Assembly (NCBI RefSeq): GCF_001676655.1
Contig: NZ_LZDB01000001.1
Span: 310,001 to 374,000, forward strand
From: Perlucidibaca aquatica
Lineage (GTDB): Bacteria > Pseudomonadota > Gammaproteobacteria > Pseudomonadales > Moraxellaceae
DNA length: 64,000 nt
Direction of reading: 5' to 3'
Shown here piece by piece: positions 38,661 to 49,727 of the stretch. The notes below the pieces were generated by a model. It saw only the letters and a program-made list of their open reading frames with translations, did no database searches and had not been told where the DNA came from. Each line of letters begins with the position of its first letter. Positions within the stretch are counted from its first letter, which is position 1. The translations under genes were made by a program, and so were the position numbers.

Positions 38661-39629
38661 TTACCCTTCTAAAGCGCCGCCACAACTGCTGCCTTGGCCT
38701 GCCGTACAGCCGTAGCAATGCTCTGCCACCCAAATCGGCTGCTGAACAAAATCCTGTGTGAGTAGGTCTTTTAGGTGAGGCCTGCCTTGAGCGCCCTCTA
38801 CGGGAATAGCTTTTCCTAATTGCTGGTTGAAATCACAGTCATACAAGTAGCCCAGGTAGTCCACGCTGACCATGGTTTTACACATCACCGTTTTAAGGTT
38901 TGCGGCGGCGAAGTTGTGTTTCAACAAGGTGAGATAGTCATCAAACTGCCCCTTAGAAATCAGCATGCTGCCAAAGCGCTGAATGGGCATATTGGTTATC
39001 GTGAACAGCTCGTTAAAGACAATACCAAACTGCTCGAAGAGCTCCCGCTTATAGTCTTGTTCAAGCTTTTTCTGGCTGGGCGGAAGCACAGGGCCCTGCG
39101 GGTTATAGACGAGACTAAGCTGTAAGGGACTATTTGCCTGGCCGTAGCCCAACGCATTCAGACGTTGAAGCGCCTCGATACTTAATTCAAAAACACCTTT
39201 ACCGCGTTGCTTGTCGACATTCTCTGCCGAATAGCACGGCAGTGAGGCCACCACATCAACACCTTGCTCAGCCAGAAACTCAGCCAAGCCCTCATAGCCC
39301 GGCTCAAACAATATAGTCAGGTTGCAGCGGTCGATCACTTTTACGCCCAGCGCCCGTGCAGCAATAACCAGTCGGCGGAAGGCAGGATTCATTTCCGGTG
39401 CACCACCTGTGAGATCCAGTATTTGGATGTTTCTTTTTTCCATGACCTCAATGGCGAGATCAATGAGCTCATCACTCATGAGCTCTTTGCGCGTCGGACC
39501 TGCGTTAACGTGGCAATGTACACAGGATTGATTGCAGAGATACCCAAGGTTCATTTGCAGCGTCGTTAAAGACTGGCGGCGAATAGCGGGAAAGTCCGTT
39601 GCTTCGAGCAAGGCTAGGGTAGGCAGCAT
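38661..39629 (-). CDS. arsS: Arsenosugar biosynthesis radical SAM protein ArsS
   Basis: ArsS uses a [4Fe-4S] cluster and SAM to form the carbon-arsenic bond that leads to the 5'-deoxy-5'-dimethylarsinoyl-adenosine precursor of arsenosugars. The 322-residue protein has CNQSCVHC at residues 32-39, with cysteines 32, 36 and 39. LDLTGGAPEMNPAFR follows, the glycine-rich SAM contact. A C-terminal domain carries more cysteines (YDCDFNQQLG, EHCYGCTAGQGSSCGG) that could hold a second cluster. It is the first gene of the cluster, 67 bases downstream of dusC on the same strand. I see no arsR gene or clear operator upstream. Confidence 0.92.
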   Translation of the reverse strand: MLPTLALLEATDFPAIRRQSLTTLQMNLGYLCNQSCVHCHVNAGPTRKELMSDELIDLAIEVMEKRNIQILDLTGGAPEMNPAFRRLVIAARALGVKVIDRCNLTILFEPGYEGLAEFLAEQGVDVVASLPCYSAENVDKQRGKGVFELSIEALQRLNALGYGQANSPLQLSLVYNPQGPVLPPSQKKLEQDYKRELFEQFGIVFNELFTITNMPIQRFGSMLISKGQFDDYLTLLKHNFAAANLKTVMCKTMVSVDYLGYLYDCDFNQQLGKAIPVEGAQGRPHLKDLLTQDFVQQPIWVAEHCYGCTAGQGSSCGGALEG

Positions 39630-39696
39630 GAGGCGAATCCTGTGAGCGTGTAGTTCTTAGACTTCACATCTTGCGCTTTGTTACAGGGGAGAACAA

Positions 39697-40644
39697 TTAT
39701 TCGCTTTCTATCTCAACAAACGACGAAAGCGCTTCTATCTCGGCAATTTTCTTTAGTCGCTTGATGCGCTGGAATTGCGCTGCTGCTTCTGGATAGTGCG
39801 TCGCTGTCATGGCCAACCATTGCTTATAGCGTCCAACCAAGCCGTTTTCGGTACCGACTAATTTCCGCAGAAAGTGCAACTGCCAGTTATTGATTTCATC
39901 CCAAGGCATGGCCTTGAGGTGTGGCTGCTTTAGCCGCGCAACCAGATCGGGCTCAGACACCGCACTGCGTCCGACCATAAACGTATCGCATCCAGTGGCC
40001 TCCCTACAGGTCTGCAAAGCAGGCAAGGAGGAGATATCGCCATTTGCGATGATTTCCCACTCTGGGTAGCTCGATTTAACTTGGCCGATGGCTTCCCAAT
40101 TAACAGGTGGGCGATATCCCTGGGCTTTAGTGCGAGCATGGATGGTCAACCAGTTCGCACCCGCTTCATAGATGGCGCTGGCGTTATCCATAAGCTCATC
40201 GGTGGAGTCTATACCTAGGCGCATTTTTGCCGTGACCGGGATGTGCTCAGGCACAGCCTTACGCACGCTACGGACAATGTCATGCAACACGCGGCTATCC
40301 ACCAACAAGCTTGCGCCCCCACCATGGCGGTTAACGGTTTTCGCCGGGCATCCAAAATTTAGATCAATGGCGGGCGCGCCCAACTCAACTGCCCGTTTCG
40401 CGTTCTCTGCCAGCATTTCAGCGTTGCTTCCCAGCAGCTGGAAATGCACGGGCGTCCCATTGGCAGTTAGCCCATCACTCATCAACTCAGGGCAGTGTTT
40501 ATAAAAAACGGCATTAGGTAAGACCCTGTCAGTGACGCGCAGGAACTCTGTAACACACCAGTCATAGGGGCTGAGCTGTGTGAGGACATGTCGCATGGTG
40601 AAGTCTGTCAGACCCTCCATGGGCGCGAGCACGATTCTAGTCAT
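39697..40644 (-). CDS. dusC: tRNA-dihydrouridine synthase, DusC-like
   Basis: This FMN enzyme reduces uridine to dihydrouridine in tRNA (DusC acts at U16 in E. coli). The 315-residue protein begins MTRIVLAPMEGLTDF and has LNFGCPAKTVNRHGGGASLL, which carries the catalytic cysteine. VTAKMRLGIDST, RTKAQGYRPP and IIANGDI also match. The RTKEQGY-like segment and C-terminal IKQWL/YKQWL-type region fit DusC better than DusA or DusB. The frame extends upstream to 40680, but the ATG at 40644 gives the family N-terminus. The gyrB terminator lies just upstream. Confidence 0.9.
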   Translation of the reverse strand: MTRIVLAPMEGLTDFTMRHVLTQLSPYDWCVTEFLRVTDRVLPNAVFYKHCPELMSDGLTANGTPVHFQLLGSNAEMLAENAKRAVELGAPAIDLNFGCPAKTVNRHGGGASLLVDSRVLHDIVRSVRKAVPEHIPVTAKMRLGIDSTDELMDNASAIYEAGANWLTIHARTKAQGYRPPVNWEAIGQVKSSYPEWEIIANGDISSLPALQTCREATGCDTFMVGRSAVSEPDLVARLKQPHLKAMPWDEINNWQLHFLRKLVGTENGLVGRYKQWLAMTATHYPEAAAQFQRIKRLKKIAEIEALSSFVEIESE

Positions 40645-40654
40645 AAATGCAGAA

Positions 40655-40678
40655 AGGGGGCCTTTCGGACCCCCTCCC
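40655..40678 (-). terminator. Intrinsic terminator downstream of gyrB
   Basis: Read on the minus strand, GGGGGTCC pairs with GGCCCCC around GAAA with one bulged base, followed by TTTCT. It lies between gyrB and dusC and probably ends the recF-gyrB transcript. Confidence 0.8.
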
Positions 40679-40684
40679 ATTCAA

Positions 40685-40700
40685 AGTTCCACGTGGAACA
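40685..40700. promoter_or_regulatory. parS-like ParB-binding site
   Basis: AGTTCCACGTGGAACA is a 16-base near-palindrome that matches the Pseudomonas-type parS consensus (tGTTCCACGTGGAACc) at all core positions. It lies between dusC and gyrB, about 6 kb from oriC. It is the best of three such sites in the window. Confidence 0.85.
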
Positions 40701-40715
40701 ATCACATTTTTGCCG

Positions 40716-43160
<2,445 letters not shown>

Positions 43161-44240
43161 TCAATTTTGGACCGGACTTACGGCGCCATGTTCCACATGA
43201 AACATTTTGGTCTCCCCCAAGGGAAGCGTCATTTCTAGTTGTTTCTTGTCGATGCTCGTAAAAAAGGACTGCACCGACATGGCCCCTACAAATTCAGCGA
43301 TATGTAACCTGGCTGCAGTATCCAGTTCGGATGAAAGATCATCAAATAAAAAAACTGGTTGAACAGCGCAATTACTCTGCAGCCACTGGCTTAAAACCAA
43401 CTTCACGAGGCAGGCACAAAGCTTTAGTTGCCCCCTAGAAAGTCGTTCATCAGCCGCCGTTCCATGCGATCTAATCTTTAAGTCCGCACGATGAGGCCCG
43501 TATACCGTGAATCCTCTTTCGCGGTCTTTACTCCGAGATGCCTCAAGCAGGTCAGAGTAATCCAACGTTTCTTCCCAGCCAGCATAGTACGAAACGGTTA
43601 AGTCGCTGGCAGGGAGGTATTGGGACAACACGCGCTCTAGCTCGGGCAGCAGCTGAGTTGCAAGCGCTCGTCTTTGGCAGCTCAATTCATTCGCAGCAGC
43701 CGCAAGCTCAAGCTCCCAAACTTTTAATTCAGGAATCGAAATTTTAGCAGATTTAAGCAGAGAATTCCGTTGTGCCAGGGCGCGCTTTGCACGAGACCAA
43801 ACAGCTAAAAATTCTGGTTCCACGTGAAACACGCCCCAGTCTAAAAGCTGCCTACGCGCCAAGGACGGCCCAGAAATCAACAACAATGACTCTGGGTCAA
43901 ACAGCTGAAGGGGAAGATGCTGGGCTAACTCAGAGAGGGCGCTAGCGTTATGGCCATTAACTCTCGCCTCCGTAATGCCAGCAGAACGCTTTAGGACGCC
44001 TAGCCGAGACCCATTGGCAAGCTCAGCAAACACCGTGGCAACGTCATGACCATCTTGAACAATACGACGAGCTCGCTGGGTTCGAAAAGATCGTCCCAAG
44101 CCTAAAACAAAAATCGCCTCCAATAGAGACGATTTTCCAGACCCGTTTTCACCATAAATCAAATTAAACCGTGAGCCTGGCTCAATAGAAACATGTTCAA
44201 GATTTCTTAACTGAACAACATCCAGCTTGGCCAAGCTCAC
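43161..44240 (-). CDS. recF: DNA replication and repair protein RecF
   Basis: RecF is an SMC-like ATPase that helps load RecA at single-strand gaps. The 359-residue protein has Walker A GENGSGKSS at residues 30-38, the signature segment LSRGQLKLCACLVKL, and Walker B VFLFDDLSSELD near the C-terminus. It lies 16 bases after dnaN and 18 bases before gyrB. Two parS-like sequences are embedded in its coding sequence (43189-43204 and 43816-43831), so codon choice here is constrained by a second function. Confidence 0.97.
   Translation of the reverse strand: MSLAKLDVVQLRNLEHVSIEPGSRFNLIYGENGSGKSSLLEAIFVLGLGRSFRTQRARRIVQDGHDVATVFAELANGSRLGVLKRSAGITEARVNGHNASALSELAQHLPLQLFDPESLLLISGPSLARRQLLDWGVFHVEPEFLAVWSRAKRALAQRNSLLKSAKISIPELKVWELELAAAANELSCQRRALATQLLPELERVLSQYLPASDLTVSYYAGWEETLDYSDLLEASRSKDRERGFTVYGPHRADLKIRSHGTAADERLSRGQLKLCACLVKLVLSQWLQSNCAVQPVFLFDDLSSELDTAARLHIAEFVGAMSVQSFFTSIDKKQLEMTLPLGETKMFHVEHGAVSPVQN
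43189..43204. promoter_or_regulatory. Degenerate parS-like site within the recF 3' end
   Basis: TGTTCCACATGAAACA differs from TGTTTCACGTGAAACA at two positions, one of them in the central CACGTG. It could be a weak ParB site. It lies inside recF. Confidence 0.5.
43816..43831. promoter_or_regulatory. parS-like site within recF
   Basis: GGTTCCACGTGAAACA keeps the CACGTG core and the GTT/AAC arms of parS, with one asymmetric position. It is inside recF, about 3 kb from oriC. Confidence 0.75.
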
Positions 44241-44256
44241 GGTTTAAACGTCACGA

Positions 44257-45369
44257 TTACAACCGCATGGGCATAACAACATAGAGCGCATCAGCCTGTT
44301 CATCATCGTTGTCTTGAATCAGTGCCGAGCTATTGGTGTCGCCCAAAATTGCTTTGGTGTAAGCCCCATTCAAAGCATTCAATACATCAAGAACGTAGCC
44401 CACATTGAAGCCAATCTCTAAGTCCTTACCGTTGTACTCGACTTGGATTTCTTCTTCGGCTTCTTCCTGATCCGGATTAGTAGCCAGAATTTTTAACTGA
44501 TCGCCAGCAATCTGTAATCGAACACCACGGAATTTCTCATTACACAAAATAGCAGCACGCTGGAGTGAAGACTTAAGCTCTTCACGACCCGCCACCAAAA
44601 TACGGTCTCCACCCTTAGGCAGTACACGCTCATAGTCAGGGAAGCGACCATCGATTAATTTCGAGGTAAACGTGACCGCACCAACGGTGACACGAAGATG
44701 GTTGCTGCCCAAAGTCAGTGTGACTTCCGAATCATCATCGGAAAGCAAGCGCGCAAGCTCTTGAATACCTTTTCTAGGCACAATAACTTGTGTCTTTTCA
44801 GATACTTGTCCAGAAATTGGTGCGTCGCAGAGGGCCAAACGATGGCCATCGGTAGCGACCACACGCAAACGTCCTTCTGTAACTTCAAACAACATGCCGT
44901 TCAGGTAATAACGCACATCTTGCTGGGCCATGGCAAAAGACGTCTTATCGATCAGGCGCTTGAGCGACTTTTGCGACAGTGTCATGGTTAACGAGCCGGA
45001 CAGAGTGTCGTCCAAATTCGGAAAGTCATTGGCTGGCAAGGTGGAAAGGGTGTAGCGACTCTTTCCAGATCTGAGCAACAGGCGCGCACCATCCAAGGAG
45101 AGCTCTACAGTCGCTGTGGAGGGCAGGGCACGGCAAATATCTAACAGTTTGCGACAAGGCACGGTAATACGGCCATCACTTGCGTCCGAAGTAAGCTCAT
45201 GGCGAGCAACCAACTCCACTTCAAGATCGGTACCTGTCATAGCCAACTGACCAGACTCAACCACCATCAAGACATTGGAAAGCACTTGCAGCGTTTGTCG
45301 TTTTTCAACGACGCCTGAAACTTGTTGCAGGGGTTTAAGTAACTGATCACGTGTCATCGACAATTTCAT
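44257..45369 (-). CDS. dnaN: DNA polymerase III beta sliding clamp
   Basis: DnaN is the ring-shaped clamp that tethers Pol III and other enzymes to DNA. The 370-residue protein has three clamp domains. It begins MKLSMTRDQLLKPLQQVSG, close to E. coli, and ends VMPMRL, the conserved C-terminal clamp pocket. An ATG two codons upstream (45375) is possible, but AGGA is spaced 8 bases from the ATG at 45369, so that start is preferred. It lies 15 bases after dnaA. Confidence 0.97.
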   Translation of the reverse strand: MKLSMTRDQLLKPLQQVSGVVEKRQTLQVLSNVLMVVESGQLAMTGTDLEVELVARHELTSDASDGRITVPCRKLLDICRALPSTATVELSLDGARLLLRSGKSRYTLSTLPANDFPNLDDTLSGSLTMTLSQKSLKRLIDKTSFAMAQQDVRYYLNGMLFEVTEGRLRVVATDGHRLALCDAPISGQVSEKTQVIVPRKGIQELARLLSDDDSEVTLTLGSNHLRVTVGAVTFTSKLIDGRFPDYERVLPKGGDRILVAGREELKSSLQRAAILCNEKFRGVRLQIAGDQLKILATNPDQEEAEEEIQVEYNGKDLEIGFNVGYVLDVLNALNGAYTKAILGDTNSSALIQDNDDEQADALYVVMPMRL

Positions 45370-45384
45370 CGTCATTTTCCTAAA

Positions 45385-46752
45385 TCAAGCCTGCAGCAGG
45401 CGTAGCAAATTGTTGTAATCTTCGTCGAATTGGGGCTCATCTGCTCTCAACTCGCGTACTTTTTCACATGCATGAATCACGGTGCTGTGATCCCGACCAT
45501 CAAAAGCCAACCCAATTTCAGGATAACTGTTCTGCGTGAGCTCACGCGAAAGCGCCATCGCCATTTGACGCGGTCTAGCAAAACCGCGATTGCGCTTTTT
45601 CCCCGTCAGCTCACGCAAGTTGATTCGATAGTATTCAGCAACCACACGCTGGATATTGTCGATATTAAACTGCCTAGCGCGCACAAGCAGCAGGTCACGC
45701 AGCGCTTCTTTAACTAAATCTAAAGTGACGGGAAGTCCGCGAAAACGAGCTGTGGCGATGACCTTATTCAAGGCGCCCTCAAGCTCTCGCACATTACCCT
45801 GAACATGCTCAGCAATAAAATGGGCTGACTCAACGGGCAGGCCCATACCAATGGAGCCTGACTTTTTCAGCAGGATCGCTACACGGGTTTCTTTATCCGG
45901 CGGATCCACTTGTATAGACAAGCCCCAAGAAAATCTGGATTTGAGGCGATCATCCATATTATTGATTTCTTTAGGAATTCTGTCAGAAGTCATGATGATC
46001 TGACGCGATTCCTGAAGCAATGAATTGAAGGTATGAAAAAACTCGTCCTGAGTACTTTCCTTCTTAGCAAAAAATTGGATGTCGTCAATCAAAAGCGCAT
46101 CTAGCGAGCGATACAGACGCTTGAAGTCATTCATCATATTGCGTTGCAAAGCTGTGATGAAGTCCCCAACAAACCGCTCCGATGTTAAGTACATGACACG
46201 AGCAGAAGGATTACGACGCAAAATCTCGTTGCCAACGGCATGCATTAAATGCGTTTTACCTAGGCCTGTAGGGCCATAGATAAATAAAGGATTGGAATGT
46301 GGTGCTCCAGGGTTGTCTGCGGCCTGCAAACAGCCAGCATGAGCAAGCTGAGCCCCCTTACCGGCAACAAAGTTGTCGAAGGTAAACAAGGGATTCAAGC
46401 TACTCGCAGGGCGCGGCAGAGGCTCAACCACAGGCTTAACTACAGCGGAGCCTGAAGCCCCTGAATTTGTCGGCGGGCGCGTCACAACGGAAGGAGCAGC
46501 GCGATCACCACGACTACCTACGCGAATCGCTACCGTCTCAATGCGGCCCGAACTGATATCCAGCACGAGCGCCTGGATACGCGCCAAAAACTTATCTTGA
46601 ATGTGCTTAACAAAAAAGGGGTTAGGAGCAAGCAGAACAAGGCTATCCGGAGACTCATCCACTTGTAGGGGACGGATCCACATTTGAAAAAGATTGGACT
46701 GAAACTCACCTTCTAAAACAGAAAGCACTTGACCCCAAACACTGACTGACAT
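45385..46752 (-). CDS. dnaA: Chromosomal replication initiator DnaA
   Basis: DnaA binds the boxes at oriC and opens the duplex. The 455-residue protein has the DnaB-interacting N-terminal domain (about residues 1-85) and a variable linker rich in Pro and Ser. The AAA+ core has Walker A GPTGLGKTH near residue 160 and Walker B LLIDDIQFF. The C-terminal helix-turn-helix has the signature GRDHSTVIHACEKV. It is transcribed away from oriC, and two DnaA boxes lie within about 70 bases of its start, consistent with autoregulation. Confidence 0.98.
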   Translation of the reverse strand: MSVSVWGQVLSVLEGEFQSNLFQMWIRPLQVDESPDSLVLLAPNPFFVKHIQDKFLARIQALVLDISSGRIETVAIRVGSRGDRAAPSVVTRPPTNSGASGSAVVKPVVEPLPRPASSLNPLFTFDNFVAGKGAQLAHAGCLQAADNPGAPHSNPLFIYGPTGLGKTHLMHAVGNEILRRNPSARVMYLTSERFVGDFITALQRNMMNDFKRLYRSLDALLIDDIQFFAKKESTQDEFFHTFNSLLQESRQIIMTSDRIPKEINNMDDRLKSRFSWGLSIQVDPPDKETRVAILLKKSGSIGMGLPVESAHFIAEHVQGNVRELEGALNKVIATARFRGLPVTLDLVKEALRDLLLVRARQFNIDNIQRVVAEYYRINLRELTGKKRNRGFARPRQMAMALSRELTQNSYPEIGLAFDGRDHSTVIHACEKVRELRADEPQFDEDYNNLLRLLQA

Positions 46753-47217
46753 CTAAAAATTATCCACAAGTTAAAGTGAGCGCTTATAAGCATCGTAGGG
46801 TAGCACGAGAATAATTATCCACAAGCTAAACCTTGCTGTAGATAAGATTGGTGATAACCAAGACAGCGGGCACAGTCAAAGATGTTAAAAAGTCCACACA
46901 ATGAATTCATCCACATTTCCACACAGGGTTAAAGACGCCATACAAGGGCATAAAAAGACAACTTTTGATTCTTTTAAGTAATTGTTTTTATTAGTAATAA
47001 ATGACTTATCAACAAAAACAGTGGCAACCTATAACCATAACCAAAGCTCTTAAAATCTAAATATCTTTATATAAGAAGGTTGATCAACACGATCTGTTCA
47101 TAAGTTTCACAACGATCAACAACTTAACTCGCTAAGATGTTTGACAAGGGGTACCGAAACGCCTAATATCGCGCACCTTTCCGCCCAGTCGGGCTTGAAC
47201 AGATCGGATCACAGATC
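46753..47217. other. oriC: Replication origin oriC (dnaA-rpmH intergenic region)
   Basis: These 465 bases contain no gene. Exact DnaA boxes TTATCCACA are at 46760-46768 and 46815-46823. One-mismatch boxes are at 46907-46915 (TCATCCACA) and 47006-47014 (TTATCAACA). A very AT-rich stretch from about 46,966 to 47,075 is a good candidate unwinding element. Several GATC sites are scattered from 47,081 to 47,217. The position between divergent dnaA and rpmH is the origin site in Pseudomonas, and gene direction switches here from mostly leftward to entirely rightward. Confidence 0.92.
47141..47169 (+). promoter_or_regulatory. Consensus sigma-70 promoter for rpmH-rnpA
   Basis: TTGACA at 47141-47146 and TAATAT at 47164-47169 are separated by the ideal 17 bases. 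It lies about 50 bases before the rpmH start and inside the right end of the oriC region, as expected for a highly expressed ribosomal-protein operon. Confidence 0.88.
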
Positions 47218-47352
47218 ATGAAGCGTACTTTCCAACCAAGCACTATCAAACAAAAGCGTACTCACGGTTTCCGTGCACGCATGGCCACCAAAAACGGTCG
47301 CGCCGTTCTCGCACGTCGTCGTGCTAAAGGTCGCAAGCGTCTGACTGTCTGA
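47218..47352 (+). CDS. rpmH: 50S ribosomal protein L34
   Basis: L34 is a small basic protein of the large ribosomal subunit. The 44-residue sequence begins [20 protein letters not shown] and ends GRKRLTV, an almost invariant family pattern. It is the first gene right of oriC and is followed 19 bases later by rnpA, the universal rpmH-rnpA order. A near-perfect sigma-70 promoter lies upstream. Confidence 0.98.
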   Translation: MKRTFQPSTIKQKRTHGFRARMATKNGRAVLARRRAKGRKRLTV

Positions 47353-47371
47353 GGCATTCCAGTCTGAGATC

Positions 47372-47749
47372 GTGACCGAACAGCGTTTTCCACCGACTGC
47401 TAGACTGCTAACACCAGCAGACTTCAAAGCGGTAATGGACAACGCTGTTTTCAAATCAAATCTCAATCAACTTTTATTGCTCGCAATACCATCTACGACT
47501 CAACGATCACGCATCGGATTCGTCATAGCGCGCAAAAAAGTAAAACGTGCCCTCGATAGAAATCGAATTAAGCGCGTGTGTCGAGATCACTTCAGACATC
47601 ATCAAGCCGACTTTCCTGCGCTTGACATCGTCTACCTTGCCAGACAAAACCTCCAAACTCTCGACAATGCAGCCCTACGCACATTGCTCGACGATGGCTT
47701 TCGTCAACTAAAAAGAAAAGCCGAAAAACAGTTAAAGGTGGCAACGTGA
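47372..47749 (+). CDS. rnpA: Ribonuclease P protein component
   Basis: RnpA is the protein subunit of RNase P, which matures tRNA 5' ends with the M1 RNA. The 125-residue basic protein starts at GTG (MTEQRFPPTARLLTPADFK). It contains the RNR motif in KKVKRALDRNRIKRVCRD. It overlaps yidD by 4 bases. The rnpB RNA gene is not in this window. Confidence 0.95.
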   Translation: MTEQRFPPTARLLTPADFKAVMDNAVFKSNLNQLLLLAIPSTTQRSRIGFVIARKKVKRALDRNRIKRVCRDHFRHHQADFPALDIVYLARQNLQTLDNAALRTLLDDGFRQLKRKAEKQLKVAT

Positions 47750-47985
47750 AGTGGCCTTTTATCGCGTTAATTAAGTTTTATCGCTATTTCATCAGTCCTT
47801 TACTTCCACCTCGATGCCGTTTCGAACCCTCATGTTCAAGCTATTCACTTCAAGCGTTTCAGCAATGGCCCTGGTGGAAAGCAATTTATTTAACGCTACA
47901 TCGCCTTGGAAGGTGTCACCCAGGGTGCTCAGGTGGGTATGATCCCGTACCTGAAAATCCTTCATCACTTCGGCAGGAACCGTAA
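47746..47985 (+). CDS. yidD: Membrane protein insertion efficiency factor YidD
   Basis: YidD is a small membrane-associated protein that aids YidC- and Sec-dependent insertion. The 79-residue protein has the conserved YFISPLLPPRCRFEPSCSSY and the GCSGGYDPVP C-terminal region with its cysteines. It starts at GTG within the rnpA stop (4-base overlap) and ends just before yidC, the standard rnpA-yidD-yidC order. Confidence 0.94.
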   Translation: MKWPFIALIKFYRYFISPLLPPRCRFEPSCSSYSLQAFQQWPWWKAIYLTLHRLGRCHPGCSGGYDPVPENPSSLRQEP

Positions 47986-47987
47986 AA

Positions 47988-49712
47988 ATGGAAATCCGTC
48001 GCACACTGATCTTGGTCGCCTTAGCGATCGTCAGTTATTTTCTTTTTTTAAGCTGGCAGCGCGATTACGCCGTTCCTACGTCAAGCACTGCTTCAAGCTC
48101 AATGAGCAGCAGTCTCAATGCGCCGGCTCCAACGGTAACGAATGAAATTCCAACGGCTACAACGCCTGCAACCACGGACGTGCCAGTTGCCACAGTTCCG
48201 GTTGTCGAACCAGTCGTGGCGGTTGATACAGCGGAGCAAACGTCTGCCAATACATCCGCAATTAACGTAAAAACTGATGTGTTGAACTTACGGATTGATT
48301 TGAAGGGTGGCGACATCACTCAGGTAGCCTTACCTAAGTACACCAAAAAGGTAGACAGCACAGATGCGTTGGTACTTTTAGATCAAAGCCCTGAAAGAAC
48401 GTATATTGCGCAAAGCGGTTTGATTAGCGTGGCAGGTCAACCGGGCGGTTTAGATGACCAGGCCGGTGGTCGACCCGTGTATAAAACAACGCAAACCGAG
48501 TTTTCACTTCCAGACGGTCAAGAGGCTCTGGAAGTTGCGTTAACCACGACCAATGAAGCAGGCGTTACTGTTCAGAAGATTTTCGAATTTAAACGTGGCG
48601 AATACCAAGTCAATGTTCGTTATGTGGTGAAAAACGAAGGTACACAACCTTGGACAGGCCTTATGTTTGGCCAGCTGAAGCGTGACAACAGTACGGATCC
48701 CAGTGCTGATACTCACTCCTTCGGCATGGTGACCTTCCTAGGTGGTGCTTGGTGGACCCCAGAGAAAACTTACAACAAAGTCGCCCTAAAAAACTTTGCC
48801 AAAGAACCACTGAACACTACCGTTACCGGGGGTTGGGTCGCCTTAGTTCAGCATTATTTTGTGGCCGCTTGGGTTCCTAACGCGAAAACGCAAAATGTGG
48901 TGTCTAGCCGTGTTTCATCCAATGGCAGTGAGAATTTTATTGGATTTACCTCGCCGGCGATTATGGTTAATCCAGGCGCTACAGGCGTTACAGAGGCCAC
49001 GTTTTATGCCGGTCCTAAAATCCAAGATAAGTTGAAGGATATTTCCCCAGGCTTAGAACTCACCGTTGACTACGGCTGGTTGTGGCCTGTTGCTCAATTT
49101 CTATTCTGGTTGCTGAAATCGATTCATGGTTTCCTAGGCAACTGGGGTTGGTCCATTGTTGTCCTCACGATTATTGTTAAAGCTGCGTTCTTTCACCTGT
49201 CTGCCACGAGTTATCGCTCAATGGCCAACATGCGACGCGTGATGCCGGAAATGCAACGCATGAAAGAACAATTTGGCAGTGACAGAGCCAAACTGTCTCA
49301 AGCGATGATGGAGCTGTACAAAAAGGAAAAAATTAATCCGTTGGGTGGCTGCTTACCCATCTTGGTACAAATGCCCGTTTTCATTGCCTTGTACTGGACC
49401 TTGATGGAGTCTGTAGAGCTTCGTCATGCCGGTTGGATTTTGTGGATTAAGGATCTTTCACTGCTCGATCCGTACTACATCTTGCCATTGCTGATGGGCG
49501 TCACGATGTTCATTCAGCAATCGCTAAATCCTGCGCCTCAAGATCCTACGCAGGCAAAAATGATGAAGTTTATGCCGGTCATTTTCACGGTGTTCTTCCT
49601 CTGGTTCCCAGCGGGCTTGGTGCTGTACTGGCTTTCAAACAACCTTTTGTCGATTGCGCAGCAATGGGCAATTACGCGTCAAATTGAAAAAGCTGCAGCT
49701 AAGTCTAAGTAA
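47988..49712 (+). CDS. yidC: Membrane protein insertase YidC
   Basis: YidC inserts membrane proteins alone or with SecYEG. The 574-residue protein has an N-terminal membrane helix (LILVALAIVSYFLFLSW), then a Ser/Thr/Ala/Pro-rich linker of about 70 residues and the large periplasmic P1 domain. The C-terminal five-helix core begins near YGWLWPVAQFLFWLLKSIHG. The core includes NWGWSIVVLTIIVKAAFF and the loop MANMRRVMPEMQRMKEQFG. The length is normal for gammaproteobacteria. Confidence 0.97.
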   Translation: MEIRRTLILVALAIVSYFLFLSWQRDYAVPTSSTASSSMSSSLNAPAPTVTNEIPTATTPATTDVPVATVPVVEPVVAVDTAEQTSANTSAINVKTDVLNLRIDLKGGDITQVALPKYTKKVDSTDALVLLDQSPERTYIAQSGLISVAGQPGGLDDQAGGRPVYKTTQTEFSLPDGQEALEVALTTTNEAGVTVQKIFEFKRGEYQVNVRYVVKNEGTQPWTGLMFGQLKRDNSTDPSADTHSFGMVTFLGGAWWTPEKTYNKVALKNFAKEPLNTTVTGGWVALVQHYFVAAWVPNAKTQNVVSSRVSSNGSENFIGFTSPAIMVNPGATGVTEATFYAGPKIQDKLKDISPGLELTVDYGWLWPVAQFLFWLLKSIHGFLGNWGWSIVVLTIIVKAAFFHLSATSYRSMANMRRVMPEMQRMKEQFGSDRAKLSQAMMELYKKEKINPLGGCLPILVQMPVFIALYWTLMESVELRHAGWILWIKDLSLLDPYYILPLLMGVTMFIQQSLNPAPQDPTQAKMMKFMPVIFTVFFLWFPAGLVLYWLSNNLLSIAQQWAITRQIEKAAAKSK

Positions 49713-49727
49713 ACAGACTGGCGGACT

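Noticed and set aside
39678..39696. Operator TTGTT-N9-AACAA upstream of arsS
   Set aside because: The arms are only 5 bases and overlap the dusC end region. There is no match to a known ArsR box and no clear promoter nearby.
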